NCBI GenBank assembly: GCA_029226935.1
Contig: JAQXYZ010000051.1
Location: forward strand, 1-33,162
Direction of reading: 5' to 3'
DNA from: Bacillota bacterium
GTDB taxonomy: Bacteria > Bacillota > Clostridia > Lachnospirales > Lachnospiraceae
DNA length: 33,162 nt
This document shows positions 14,139 to 22,804 of the stretch, piece after piece. Each line of letters opens with the position of its first letter. Positions within the stretch are counted from its first letter, which is position 1. The notes below the pieces were generated by a model. The model was not told where the DNA came from and did no database searches. It saw nothing but the letters and a program-made list of their open reading frames with translations. The translations under genes were made by a program, and so were the position numbers.

Positions 14139-16103
14139 TTATTCCCCGAAACGCATAACAAATTCATCCTCGGAAATAATCGGCACTCCAAGTTCTTTCG
14201 CCTTTCGGTTTTTTGATGAAGTGGACTGCACATCATTATTGACAAGGAAATCTGTCTTAGACGTAACACTTCCTGTTACCTTGCCACCAGCCTTTTCCAC
14301 ATAGGCCTTAAACTCATCCCTGTTCCTGTAGTGATGCACATCTCCCGTAATGACAAAGGTAAGCCCCTTACACTTCCCGTCCTCTCCGGCAGAAATATCC
14401 ACTTCTTCTATTGTAACCTCTTTCAGCAATGCTTTCAAGGAGGTTTGATTTTTCTCATTTCGGTACCACTCTGTAATGGAGCCTGATTTTTCCGGTCCCA
14501 TTCCCTCAATATCTTCGAATCCCCGCTCCTGCTCCAATCGGTCTAAAAAGCCTTGAAAACCGCCATTTGCAATGATTTTCTTGCCTGCATCCAGCCCAAT
14601 CATCGGGATACAAAGTGCATAAATAAAATTGACCGGATGAACCTGCCTGCTCTTTTCGATAGCGCGCAACATATTATCACAGGATTTTTCACCGAATCCC
14701 TCCATCTGCCTGATTACCTGCGCATGCCCGGACAGATGATAGATATCGGCAAATTCCTTAATAAATCCTTCATTCATAAACTTCAGCATCGTCTGAATGG
14801 ATAAACCGTCAATATCCATACCGGATTTACTGACAAATCTGGTAAATTTCTTTACATGCTTCGCAGTGCAGTCAGGATTGGTACAATGGAGCGTCTTTGT
14901 TCTGCTTTTAGGACTGATGCGGATTTGAGTTGCCGCCCCGCACACAGGGCAGGTTGACGGCACTTCAAAACTGCCCTCTGCCTCTGTTACGGCAATACAT
15001 TTGGGTATAATCTTGTTGGCTTTAATCACCTCAAGGGTACATTCCTTTCCAATGCCCAAACGTTCCATCTCACTGATATTACACAGAGATGCCCTTGAGA
15101 CCGTGGTTCCCTCCAAAAGAACCGGCTGAAAAACTGCCACCGGTGAGATCGTGGACGCCGCACAGGACCATTCCACATATAAAAGTCTTGATTTTACAGA
15201 CACATCCTGCCATTTAAATGCGTATCCTGCCCGTGTGGCATGGTGTCCAGTAACACTTCCCGAAGCTGCATACTCCGTATCATCAAAGCAGATTACCAGA
15301 CCATCTACCGGAAGATCCATTTCTCCGCTCTCCACCTTAGCGCTCCAGCGGCTGATTGCCTCGGGAAGGGTCTGTGCATTTACCTTTTCCCTGTCCACTA
15401 CCGTAAAGCCCTCATCTTCCAGGAGCTTCATCCTTTCTCCCCATGAAACAAGCTTATCTTCAAGATAAACCAAGGTAAAAGCATTGAAGTGAACGTGCCT
15501 TTCCTTTACCTTTTCGGGATCATCCAAGCTTAAAGTACCTGATGCCAGATTTCTGGGATTTGCATACTTTTCGTCATCATCTTCAATGGTATCATTAATC
15601 AGTGCAAAATCTGTATAAGAGATGGTAGCCTCCCCACGCACCACCATATGTCCCTGATATTTGATTTTTAACGGGAAACCTTTTATGGAATTCTTCAAAT
15701 AGGTAATATTAGTCCCAACGGTTCCGTTTCCTCTGGTTAGAATTTTGGTCAGTCTTCCTTTGTCATAGGTAAGAACAAGGGTCAATCCGTCCAGCTTCCA
15801 TGAAAGCCAGATTTCTCTGTTCTCTGCCCATTTCTGGAGTTCTGAAACCTGCTTTGTCTTAGCAAGTGACAATGCCGGGAATTCATGGGGCTCTTTTTCT
15901 CCGTTATTTTCTTCATATCCGGTATTTTGTGTGGGGCTGTCAGGGAGAATATATCCGGTTTCTGCCTCCAAAGCAGCAAGCTCATCGAACAAAGCATCCC
16001 ATTCATAATTAGACATCAGTTCTTCCTTGCCATTGTAATAAGCTTCTGATGCCTCATTTAAACGTCTTACCAGTTCTTCACATTTTTTCTTATAATCTTC
16101 CAT
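14139..16103 (-). CDS. ligA: NAD-dependent DNA ligase, divergent LigA type
   Basis: A 654-residue ligase that seals DNA nicks using NAD+. The start at 16103 has GGAGG 8 bases before it; an upstream in-frame TTG (16118) is not needed. Domain order is complete: Ia domain (1-65), adenylation domain with active-site Lys103 in SWKLDG, OB fold, a four-Cys zinc finger (CPVC ... CTNPDC), helix-hairpin-helix repeats with EGFGEKSCDNM and EGMGPEKSG, and a C-terminal BRCT domain (GLTFVITGDV). The motif after the active site reads TRGNGTVGTNIT where typical LigA has TRGDGxxGEDVT, so a usually conserved acidic pair is lost. It may be a second, specialised ligase rather than the only LigA. The operon with metA is unexpected and probably reflects gene order only. 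Confidence 0.9.
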   Translation of the reverse strand: MEDYKKKCEELVRRLNEASEAYYNGKEELMSNYEWDALFDELAALEAETGYILPDSPTQNTGYEENNGEKEPHEFPALSLAKTKQVSELQKWAENREIWLSWKLDGLTLVLTYDKGRLTKILTRGNGTVGTNITYLKNSIKGFPLKIKYQGHMVVRGEATISYTDFALINDTIEDDDEKYANPRNLASGTLSLDDPEKVKERHVHFNAFTLVYLEDKLVSWGERMKLLEDEGFTVVDREKVNAQTLPEAISRWSAKVESGEMDLPVDGLVICFDDTEYAASGSVTGHHATRAGYAFKWQDVSVKSRLLYVEWSCAASTISPVAVFQPVLLEGTTVSRASLCNISEMERLGIGKECTLEVIKANKIIPKCIAVTEAEGSFEVPSTCPVCGAATQIRISPKSRTKTLHCTNPDCTAKHVKKFTRFVSKSGMDIDGLSIQTMLKFMNEGFIKEFADIYHLSGHAQVIRQMEGFGEKSCDNMLRAIEKSRQVHPVNFIYALCIPMIGLDAGKKIIANGGFQGFLDRLEQERGFEDIEGMGPEKSGSITEWYRNEKNQTSLKALLKEVTIEEVDISAGEDGKCKGLTFVITGDVHHYRNRDEFKAYVEKAGGKVTGSVTSKTDFLVNNDVQSTSSKNRKAKELGVPIISEDEFVMRFGE

Positions 16104-16316
16104 TCTGACTGCCTCCAATTTTGCAAGATTTCCTTCAGACCTGCATATTTTTCTTTCAAACCGTTAATAAATAAAGCCCGTTTTTTATCATTAATTCACG
16201 GTTTTCCCTTATTTAATCAGTCCTTTGCAAACTCATCAAGGTCAAAGTTAACGCAATATCGAAAATCTCAATATCCACAATATCTATTTCGGTCAAACAC
16301 AACATTTTGTGATTTT

Positions 16317-17045
16317 TTAAATTTTTTCTCTCTTTTCTTTCATGCAAGAATTGTATAACACATGTAATTCATTGGTAGAAAGCTGACGGTACTGACCCGG
16401 TTTCAAATCTGCAAGTTGTATATTTACCACTCTCACACGTTTAATTGCATTTACCTGATACCCCAATTCTTTGGACATCCTTCTGATCTGCCTGTTGACT
16501 CCTTGAGTCAGGATTATTTTGAAAGTATATTTTCCAATTTGTTCAACTTTGCATGGTCTTGTGGTGATTCCAAGCTCTGTCAGTACTACTCCTGCACTCA
16601 TCTTTCTGATAAAATCCTCTGTAATTTCTTTGTTTACCCTAACCACATATTCCTTTTCATGCCCGGTGCTTCCCCGCATCATCGCATCAATCAAGGCACC
16701 ATCATTGGTAAGAATCATCAGACCTTCCGAATCCTTATCCAATCGTCCGGCATAAGTCACACGAACCGGAAATTTAACCACATCTGTAATCTTTTTATCT
16801 GCAAAGCGGTCCTTTTCAGTGCATGTTACCCCGATTGGCTTATAATATGCAAGAACCACTTTTTCATTTTTTCCATGCACAGGCTTTCCGTTCACAAAAA
16901 TTTTCTCATTTCCGGAAACCTGCATTCCCATTTCTGCTTTTTGTCCGTTTACCGTTACCTTTCCTTCCTGAATCAAGCGATCTGCATCTCTTCTGGAGCA
17001 GATGCCGCAAGAAGCAAGATACTTATTTAACCGTTCCTTCTCCAT
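16317..17045 (-). CDS. RsuA/RluF-family pseudouridine synthase
   Basis: A 242-residue enzyme that converts uridine to pseudouridine in ribosomal RNA or tRNA. The start at 17045 has GGAG 10 bases upstream; earlier ATGs at 17063 and 17054 lack spacing. An S4 RNA-binding domain (MEKERLNKYLASCGICSRRD) is followed by the catalytic motif AGRLDKDSEGLM, whose Asp is the nucleophile in this family, and by the conserved QGVNRQIRRM. The short length and S4 domain fit the RsuA/RluB/RluE/RluF group; I favour RluF-like. Its start overlaps the end of hflX by 23 bases, so the two are co-expressed. Confidence 0.9.
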   Translation of the reverse strand: MEKERLNKYLASCGICSRRDADRLIQEGKVTVNGQKAEMGMQVSGNEKIFVNGKPVHGKNEKVVLAYYKPIGVTCTEKDRFADKKITDVVKFPVRVTYAGRLDKDSEGLMILTNDGALIDAMMRGSTGHEKEYVVRVNKEITEDFIRKMSAGVVLTELGITTRPCKVEQIGKYTFKIILTQGVNRQIRRMSKELGYQVNAIKRVRVVNIQLADLKPGQYRQLSTNELHVLYNSCMKEKREKI

Positions 17046-18342
17046 AAATGACATACTCCCCATATTTACTTACGTCAGCCTGATGGCATTTTACAGTGAT
17101 TTTTGTGCCTGTTTCCTGAAATTCCTGATTAAGAATATGTGCATGCTCCATAAAGTAAGAGGTAACGTTCCCCTTCTCATAAGGTATCAGAAATTCTGCT
17201 GTCACATAATCAGCATAAACGGTATCGAGAATCAGCTCTATCAACATATCCAGCGAGGGAGCTTCCTTGGCAGACATATAAATCCTGTTTTCCCCTACAA
17301 TTTGAGGATAGGAAATCCTATCCTTACATTGGTCTGCCTTATTAAAAGCAATGATCATAGGAATTCCCCCTGCATTCAGTTCTCTTAAAGTCTGTTCGGT
17401 GGTCTTCATCTGCTCCCGGTAATGTGGATCTGAGTAATCCACTACCTGAAGGAGTAAATCTGCGTTTACCACCTCCTCCAGAGTGGAGTGAAAAGCCTTT
17501 ACCAGACCATGCGGCAGCTTATGAATGAACCCAACCGTATCTGAAAGCAAAAAATCCCTGTTATTTCCCGTATTAATCCGTCTCACTGTGGTATCGAGGG
17601 TTGCAAAAAGCATATCCTTTTCAAGAACCTTCTTTTCTTCATCCTTTACATATCTGTCTATCATTGCATTCATTATAGTAGACTTTCCTGCATTGGTATA
17701 GCCTACCAGCGCCACCAGCGGCGTTCTTGCAGCCTGTCTGCGTTTGCGCTGCACCTGTCTTTCCATGGAAACCTCTTCCAGCTCCTTTGAAAGTTCTGAA
17801 ATTCGGTGTTCAATTCTTCTTCTGTCCAGCTCCAGCTTCTTTTCTCCGGCGCCGCGGCTGCTCATGCTCCCGCTGGTTCCTCCTTGTCTGGTTAACGCTT
17901 CATGCATCCCTATCAGTCTGGGCAAAAGATATTTCAGTTTTGCCGACTCCACCTGAAGCTTGGCTTCTCTGGTTCTGGCACGCGTTTCAAAAATATCCAA
18001 AATCAATGTGGTTCTGTCTAAAATAGGTTTATCAAGTTCATTTTGAAGATTGCGAAGCTGAGAAGGAGTAAGTGCATCATCAAAGATAATCACATCTGCC
18101 TGCAACAGCTGTGATGCTTCCTTTACCTCCTGCACCTTACCGGTTCCGATATATAATCCTTTGTTTATGCTCTCTATTCGTTGTGTGATTACGCCTACCG
18201 GCTCCATAAAGCAGGCTTTGGCAAGACTTTTTAATTCCTCCATAGAACGCGCAAAGTCCTCGCCCTGGGTTCCATCATCCACACCTACCAATAGAACTCT
18301 TTCTCTGTCCCTATCTTCTTCGTTAAAACTTTCTTTTTCCAT
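17023..18342 (-). CDS. hflX: Ribosome-associated GTPase HflX
   Basis: A 439-residue GTPase that splits stalled ribosomes under stress. The N-terminal HflX domain (GTGKVQEVKE, DDALTPSQLRNLQ, DRTTLILDIFETRARTREAK) covers about 15-150, with the Gly-rich loop GGTSGSMSSRGAGEKKLE. A helical linker leads to the G domain: Walker A GYTNAGKST (214-222), switch II DTVGF (268-272) and G4 FNKAD. All nucleotide-binding motifs are intact. The start has GGAG close to the ATG. It lies 26 bases after aroA in an apparent four-gene operon. Confidence 0.95.
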   Translation of the reverse strand: MEKESFNEEDRDRERVLLVGVDDGTQGEDFARSMEELKSLAKACFMEPVGVITQRIESINKGLYIGTGKVQEVKEASQLLQADVIIFDDALTPSQLRNLQNELDKPILDRTTLILDIFETRARTREAKLQVESAKLKYLLPRLIGMHEALTRQGGTSGSMSSRGAGEKKLELDRRRIEHRISELSKELEEVSMERQVQRKRRQAARTPLVALVGYTNAGKSTIMNAMIDRYVKDEEKKVLEKDMLFATLDTTVRRINTGNNRDFLLSDTVGFIHKLPHGLVKAFHSTLEEVVNADLLLQVVDYSDPHYREQMKTTEQTLRELNAGGIPMIIAFNKADQCKDRISYPQIVGENRIYMSAKEAPSLDMLIELILDTVYADYVTAEFLIPYEKGNVTSYFMEHAHILNQEFQETGTKITVKCHQADVSKYGEYVIYGEGTVK

Positions 18343-18368
18343 ATTTCTCCGCCAAAATATTGTTTTGA

Positions 18369-19655
18369 TTAATAAAGGGTTTCCAATAATTCAAAATAAT
18401 TTTCAAATGTTTTCCGGCAGCACTGTGGATTCTTAATCGCAATTTTTCCTGTTTTCAACCCAATCAGCGAAAATGCCATCGCCATGCGATGGTCTTCGTA
18501 GGTCTCTACTTCCGCCTGCTGTATTTCTCCCGGAAATATTCTGATTCCGTCTTCTTCTGGCACTTCTTCGCACTGAATTCCCATGCGGCGCAGTTCTGTA
18601 AGAATTGCATGGATTCTGTCCGATTCCTGAAATCTGATATGCCCGATATTTTTGATCAAGGTCGGACTTTCTGCAAAGGGTGCCAATGCAGCAAGCGTCA
18701 TGGTCTGATCCGAAAAATCTTTCATGGAAACCTCTACTCCGGGACAGGCTTTCATATTTTTCCCTGACAGCTGCACTCCATTTGGCTGCTCGGTAAGCTC
18801 ACACCCCATATCTCGCAGCACTTCCAAAAACTTAATATCCCCCTGTAAGGAATCCCTATGCACATTTTCCACTATAACACTTGTTTTTAATAGTGATGCC
18901 ATGGCATAAAAATAACATGCACCGGAGACATCCGGCTCTATCTGATATTCTTCCAATCCGAATGTACTGACATGTGGCACGATACAGCTTGTTCCTTCCT
19001 TTGACACGTTAATTCCAAACTGTTTCATCATAGAGAGAGTCATCTTAATATATGCACCTTCTGTCCTGTCTCCCGACATATTTACCCTAAGACCGTTCTT
19101 AAGCATTACTCCTGACATCAGCAGTGCACTTGCGAACTGGCTGCTGACTCCTGTATCAATACTAACCTCCTTAAGTTCAATGTCTTTTGACTTCATGGAA
19201 AACGGAAAATGTCCCTCTTCTCCATGAAATGTAAATTCCACACCTGCCTCTGCAAGTAAATCCAAAAGTGGCTGCATTGGACGCTTGCACATTTGCGAAG
19301 ATGCAGCTAATTCATACTCTCCTCCCGCAAGGGCAAGCATTACCGTAAGAAAACGTGCTGCAGTTCCTGCACTTCTCACATTAATGGAAGCATGACTATT
19401 AGGAATGTGCCCTCCCATTCCCTGAATTTCAACGGTCTTTTCTTTTTCATCAATCTTGATTTCAAACCCCAGATTCTTAAGACTATCCAGAAAGGCTCTT
19501 GAATCATCACTGAATAAGACTCCCTTTAATCTGCACCTGCAATCAGAAAGCGCTGCCAGAAGCAACGCTCTGTTCGTGATACTCTTTGAACCCGGAACTT
19601 CTATTTGAATGTCCTTAATATTTTCAATCCTTTTTACCCGATACAAAGTATCCAT
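18369..19655 (-). CDS. aroA: EPSP synthase (3-phosphoshikimate 1-carboxyvinyltransferase)
   Basis: A 428-residue enzyme of the shikimate pathway, which joins shikimate 3-phosphate and phosphoenolpyruvate in the cytoplasm. Conserved motifs are present: PGSKSITNRALLLAAL near the start, RSAGTAARFLTVML, SSQFASALLM, IRFQESDRI and YEDHRMAMAF. The start has GGAG 8 bases before the ATG. The Gly at the position of the first glyphosate-contact loop reads RSAGTAARF rather than the LGNAGTAMR of class I enzymes, which suggests a class II-like form. It is the second gene of the EamA-aroA-hflX-rluF-like run. Confidence 0.95.
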   Translation of the reverse strand: MDTLYRVKRIENIKDIQIEVPGSKSITNRALLLAALSDCRCRLKGVLFSDDSRAFLDSLKNLGFEIKIDEKEKTVEIQGMGGHIPNSHASINVRSAGTAARFLTVMLALAGGEYELAASSQMCKRPMQPLLDLLAEAGVEFTFHGEEGHFPFSMKSKDIELKEVSIDTGVSSQFASALLMSGVMLKNGLRVNMSGDRTEGAYIKMTLSMMKQFGINVSKEGTSCIVPHVSTFGLEEYQIEPDVSGACYFYAMASLLKTSVIVENVHRDSLQGDIKFLEVLRDMGCELTEQPNGVQLSGKNMKACPGVEVSMKDFSDQTMTLAALAPFAESPTLIKNIGHIRFQESDRIHAILTELRRMGIQCEEVPEEDGIRIFPGEIQQAEVETYEDHRMAMAFSLIGLKTGKIAIKNPQCCRKTFENYFELLETLY

Positions 19656-19685
19656 AATTAAATCTCCATTTAATTTATTTATATA

Positions 19686-20555
19686 TCATAATAACATAAC
19701 AAGCGTTCCTATTACAATCAACACCAAGCCCATTGCCGCCTTTTTGGTCAGCTTTTCCTTAAATACCCAATAGGAAAAAGCAATTGTAACGAGAATACTC
19801 AATTTATCAATTGGAACCACAACACTGGCAGGGCCATCCTGCAGCGCTCTGTAATAACACAGCCATGAGCCACCTGTTGCAATGCCGGAAAGGCAGATAA
19901 AAGCCAGTTCCCGCTTATCAATCTTTCTGATTTCTTTTATGCTTCCTGTGATTCCGGCAACCACCCATGCCATAATGAGAACGACGATTGTCCTGATTGC
20001 AGTGCCTAAGTTTGACTCCACTTGTGAAATTCCGACTTTTCCAAGGATTGAAGTAAGGCTGGCAAAGAGTGCGGAAAGAGCTGCGAAGATGAACCATGAA
20101 ACTCCCTGTTTCTTTTCGCCGTTATCATCGCTGTCTTTCTTCTTTTCAATCATCATCCATGTTCCAAGTCCAATTCCTGCAATACCTGCTATCTTTATTG
20201 CACTGAGAGGTTCCCCCAGAAATATGGCTGCCATGAGCATGGTAAGAACCGTGCTGGATTTATCAACCGGAACCACCTTGTTAATGTCTCCCAGCTGTAA
20301 TGCCTTAAAATAACAGATCCATGAAGCCCCTGTTGCAAACCCTGACAGGATTAAAAATATCATCGTCTTAGGTGTAATCTGCAAAATGGTTGGAAAGGAC
20401 CCCACAATCCCGACCATGAGCCACGCAAACACAAGTACCACAATTGTTCTTATCGCAGTTGCAAGATAAGAATTGGTTTTCTTAATTCCACATTTTGCAA
20501 GAATGGATGTGATTCCTGCAAATAAAGCCGAGGCAAATGCAAAGACTATCCACAT
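19686..20555 (-). CDS. EamA/DMT-family transporter with two near-identical halves
   Basis: A 289-residue membrane protein with ten predicted membrane segments in two EamA domains. The start at 20555 (MWIVFAFASALF) follows a GAGG-rich stretch; a longer reading from 20588 adds a polar leader unlikely for this family. The two halves are strikingly alike: ALFAGITSILAKCGI with ALFASLTSILGKVGI, ATAIRTIVVLVFAWLMVGI with GTAIRTIVVLIMAWVVAGI, and SGFATGASWICYFKAL with SGIATGGSWLCYYRAL. Substrate unknown; relatives export amino acids, metabolites or drugs. The promoter at 20597-20625 sits directly upstream, so it heads the operon with aroA. Confidence 0.9.
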   Translation of the reverse strand: MWIVFAFASALFAGITSILAKCGIKKTNSYLATAIRTIVVLVFAWLMVGIVGSFPTILQITPKTMIFLILSGFATGASWICYFKALQLGDINKVVPVDKSSTVLTMLMAAIFLGEPLSAIKIAGIAGIGLGTWMMIEKKKDSDDNGEKKQGVSWFIFAALSALFASLTSILGKVGISQVESNLGTAIRTIVVLIMAWVVAGITGSIKEIRKIDKRELAFICLSGIATGGSWLCYYRALQDGPASVVVPIDKLSILVTIAFSYWVFKEKLTKKAAMGLVLIVIGTLVMLL

Positions 20556-20596
20556 ACCTCTTCCCTCTTTCCTTTGTAAAATATCCACTATTTACT

Positions 20597-20625
20597 ACTA
20601 TAACAATTTTTTACCTTTCTGCCAA
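20597..20625 (-). promoter_or_regulatory. Promoter of the EamA-aroA-hflX operon
   Basis: Minus-strand TTGGCA (20620-20625), a 17-base spacer and TATAGT (20597-20602), about 42 bases before the chosen EamA start. Confidence 0.65.
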
Positions 20626-20645
20626 TGCAAATTTAGGAAGAAGAT

Positions 20646-21299
20646 TTACCATTCTTTATTTTTTACTGCTTTAACAGAAGCTCTGTAAGATACCAATAAA
20701 GCAGCTACACAAACCATCACGAATCCAATACAATAAATTAAAGATGGGATTTTCTCGATTGCCTCAAGATTTCCTCCTGCCATCTGCATCAGTTTAGCAA
20801 GTCCGAAAATCAAAAGCGCAATGGCAAGTGTAATCCCTATATACAGATATCTCGCCTTCTCTGCACCCAGTTTAAACATGAATGGCAGTGCAATGGCATC
20901 TGCCACAAGAAAAAGTGTTACCGATGCAAGAACTCCTGCCCATTCATCCTCCGACATGACCAAACGATCATTTGTAATTGTCATCAAAGTAATTACCAGA
21001 TTAAATATCAGGCTCACAAAAACACCCGCAAAAGTGGTAATTAAAAGTAAGAGATATTTAGATTTAACCAATGTTCCTGTATTGACTGGCATAGTAAGAA
21101 CATATCTGTCAAAAGAAGTATTCTCATCTACTGACATGGTGCTGACCACCAGCATGCTTCCCATCATAACCGCATAAATTGTGATAAACCCGGGTGTTTT
21201 CATAAACACCGCCCAGAGCACCATAAACGCAAATACCATAAAGTATTGCTTTCCATATCCCTTTAATGTATATAAATCCTTTAAAATAAGTCCCTTCAT
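20646..21299 (-). CDS. ABC-2 type transporter permease
   Basis: A 217-residue membrane protein with six hydrophobic segments (for example YFMVFAFMVLWAVFM and LLLLITTFAGVFVSLIFNLV). A cytoplasmic N terminus MKGLILKDLYTLKGYGKQ and the loop STMSVDENTSFDRYVLTMPV are typical of the ABC-2 permeases paired with YtrA-type regulators. The start overlaps the ATPase stop as ATGA. It would form the membrane channel of the exporter with the ATPase encoded just before. Substrate unknown; relatives handle peptides, antibiotics or cell-envelope stress. Confidence 0.88.
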   Translation of the reverse strand: MKGLILKDLYTLKGYGKQYFMVFAFMVLWAVFMKTPGFITIYAVMMGSMLVVSTMSVDENTSFDRYVLTMPVNTGTLVKSKYLLLLITTFAGVFVSLIFNLVITLMTITNDRLVMSEDEWAGVLASVTLFLVADAIALPFMFKLGAEKARYLYIGITLAIALLIFGLAKLMQMAGGNLEAIEKIPSLIYCIGFVMVCVAALLVSYRASVKAVKNKEW

Positions 21300-22222
21300 A
21301 ATTCCTCTCTTCCTCCCATTCCTTTTTCATTTTCTTTTCCCAGAAACAAAAGCAAATCTTCTATACTTGCCTTATCAATTACCGGCTGAGTCTCCCGATC
21401 AGCACTGCATCTTTCCATGAATATTCCTTCCTGCAATGCCTGTCGGTCTCTTACCAGCACACTGGTTTCAAACTGATTTTCCTCTGCTCCGACAATTAAC
21501 TCCTTTGGAATAAAAGCTGCCTGCTCCTTTGTGCACCGGACAATTCCATACTGATATAAAAGCTCATCTTTATTTTCTGCCAAAAGCAGCTTCCCCTTAT
21601 GAATCAGCATGACATAGTCGGCAATCTTTTCAATATCAGATGTTATATGTGAAGAAAAGAATATGGTATGCTGCTCGTCTTCAATAAATTCGCGAAAAAT
21701 ATCAAGAATTTCATTTCTCACAATGGGATCAAGCCCACTTGTTGCTTCATCAAGAATAAGAAGCTTGCTGCCATGAGACAATGCAGCTGCAATAGACAGC
21801 TTCATTTTCATTCCCTTGGAAAGTTCCTTAACTTTCTTTTCAAGAGGCACTTCAAACCGCATAAGATATTTTAAGAATTTTTCTTCTTCCCATGTATGAT
21901 AAATCTCTTTCATAATTTTACAAATATCCCGCACCTTCAGTTCTTTAGGGAAATTACATTCATCAAATACCACTCCCACCTGCTCTTTGTAGCTTACTTC
22001 CTGCTCTCCCTGCACTACCTTATGTCCAAGAACCTCTATCTCCCCTTCATCTATCGGCATAAGTCCTAAAAGTGCCTTGATCGTGGTACTCTTCCCTGCT
22101 CCGTTTTCTCCCACAAATCCTACAATCGTTCCCTGCGGAATTTGAAAGTTGATATGATCCAAGTAAAATCCTTCATATCTTTTGGTCAAATTTCTGACTT
22201 CTATTGCATTTTCTAATTTCAT
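21296..22222 (-). CDS. ABC transporter ATP-binding protein
   Basis: A 308-residue ATPase. Walker A is GENGAGKST (38-46), the signature LSKGMKMKLSIA and Walker B KLLILDEATSGLDP are all intact, followed by the switch His in IFFSSHITSD. About 80 residues of C-terminal extension follow the nucleotide-binding domain, as in many drug-type exporters. It lies between the GntR regulator and the permease gene, and would drive the exporter formed with that permease. AGGA three bases before the ATG gives a close but workable ribosome binding site. Confidence 0.95.
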   Translation of the reverse strand: MKLENAIEVRNLTKRYEGFYLDHINFQIPQGTIVGFVGENGAGKSTTIKALLGLMPIDEGEIEVLGHKVVQGEQEVSYKEQVGVVFDECNFPKELKVRDICKIMKEIYHTWEEEKFLKYLMRFEVPLEKKVKELSKGMKMKLSIAAALSHGSKLLILDEATSGLDPIVRNEILDIFREFIEDEQHTIFFSSHITSDIEKIADYVMLIHKGKLLLAENKDELLYQYGIVRCTKEQAAFIPKELIVGAEENQFETSVLVRDRQALQEGIFMERCSADRETQPVIDKASIEDLLLFLGKENEKGMGGREEL

Positions 22223-22251
22223 ATTTCCTGTTCCTTTCTCTCTTTTTATAC

Positions 22252-22626
22252 TTATATTTCCTGATATAGGATTGTAAGAATATCCTCTACCTCTTCCCTG
22301 CTGATACCGCTTTGCCCGGCAAGCGAAACAGCTCGTGAAAGCAATTCCTCTATCTGCTTCAGTTTTTCTTCCCTCAAAAGTCTGGTATCTGCCGCACGGA
22401 CAAAGCTTCCTTTTCCAATAACAGTTGTTATAAATCCATCTCTTTCCAGATCTTCATAAGCCCTCTTTGTTGTAATCACACTGATGCGAAGCTCCTTTGC
22501 CAGTGTGCGCATGGAGGGAAGTGCATCTCCTTCCTTTAATTGTCCATTCATGATCATATTTTTGATCTGTCCCGTAATCTGTTCATAAATGGGCTTATCA
22601 CTTGAATTGCTGATAATAATGTTCAT
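22252..22626 (-). CDS. GntR-family regulator (YtrA subfamily)
   Basis: A 124-residue regulator. The winged helix covers residues 1-75: KPIYEQITGQIKNMIMNGQL, then ALPSMRTLAKELRISVITTK and RAYEDLERDGFI, ending in the wing VIGKGSFV. The short helical C terminus (KQIEELLSRAVSLAGQSGIS) is the dimerisation tail of the YtrA group, which has no large effector domain. Members repress an adjoining ABC transporter operon. Here the gene heads that operon and its operator lies over the promoter, so repression by its own product is very likely. Confidence 0.93.
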   Translation of the reverse strand: MNIIISNSSDKPIYEQITGQIKNMIMNGQLKEGDALPSMRTLAKELRISVITTKRAYEDLERDGFITTVIGKGSFVRAADTRLLREEKLKQIEELLSRAVSLAGQSGISREEVEDILTILYQEI

Positions 22627-22681
22627 ATCATACTCAACTCCATCTCATTCCTCTTTGAAAATTGTTTCCTGCTTCATTATA

Positions 22682-22715
22682 TATTGTATATATCATATAT
22701 ATACAATAGTGTCAA
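22682..22715 (-). promoter_or_regulatory. Promoter with overlapping GntR operator
   Basis: Minus-strand TTGACA (22710-22715, perfect), a 17-base spacer and TATATA (22687-22692). A perfect dyad with 12-base arms, TATTGTATATAT (22682-22693) and ATATATACAATA (22697-22708) around a 3-base centre, fills the spacer and the -10 box. It fits the known mode of YtrA-type autorepression. Confidence 0.82.
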
Positions 22716-22730
22716 TATATATTTAGAAAA

Positions 22731-22770
22731 TGTGAAGGGCGCCTCCGATTTACCGGTTGCGCCCTTCACA
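22731..22770 (-). terminator. Hairpin between the HAD phosphatase and the GntR promoter
   Basis: Perfect 12-base arms (TGTGAAGGGCGC and its complement) with a 16-base loop, 35 bases after the phosphatase stop. The minus-strand T-run (ATTTTC) is short, so it is probably a moderate terminator. Confidence 0.6.
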
Positions 22771-22804
22771 TATATTATACATCTGTCTGTTTATTACAAT
22801 TCAT

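Noticed and set aside
13206-16103. SAM riboswitch or T-box controlling metA
   Set aside because: Only 13 bases separate metA from the ligase, and nothing resembling either element is visible before the ligase.
16416-17030. 204-residue plus-strand ORF
   Set aside because: It lies antisense to the RsuA/RluF-type gene, has low-complexity Phe/His/Cys-rich content and no ribosome binding site; the minus-strand gene explains the open frame.
19882-20313. 143-residue plus-strand ORF
   Set aside because: It is antisense to the EamA transporter; the hydrophobic, repetitive composition mirrors the transporter's codons.
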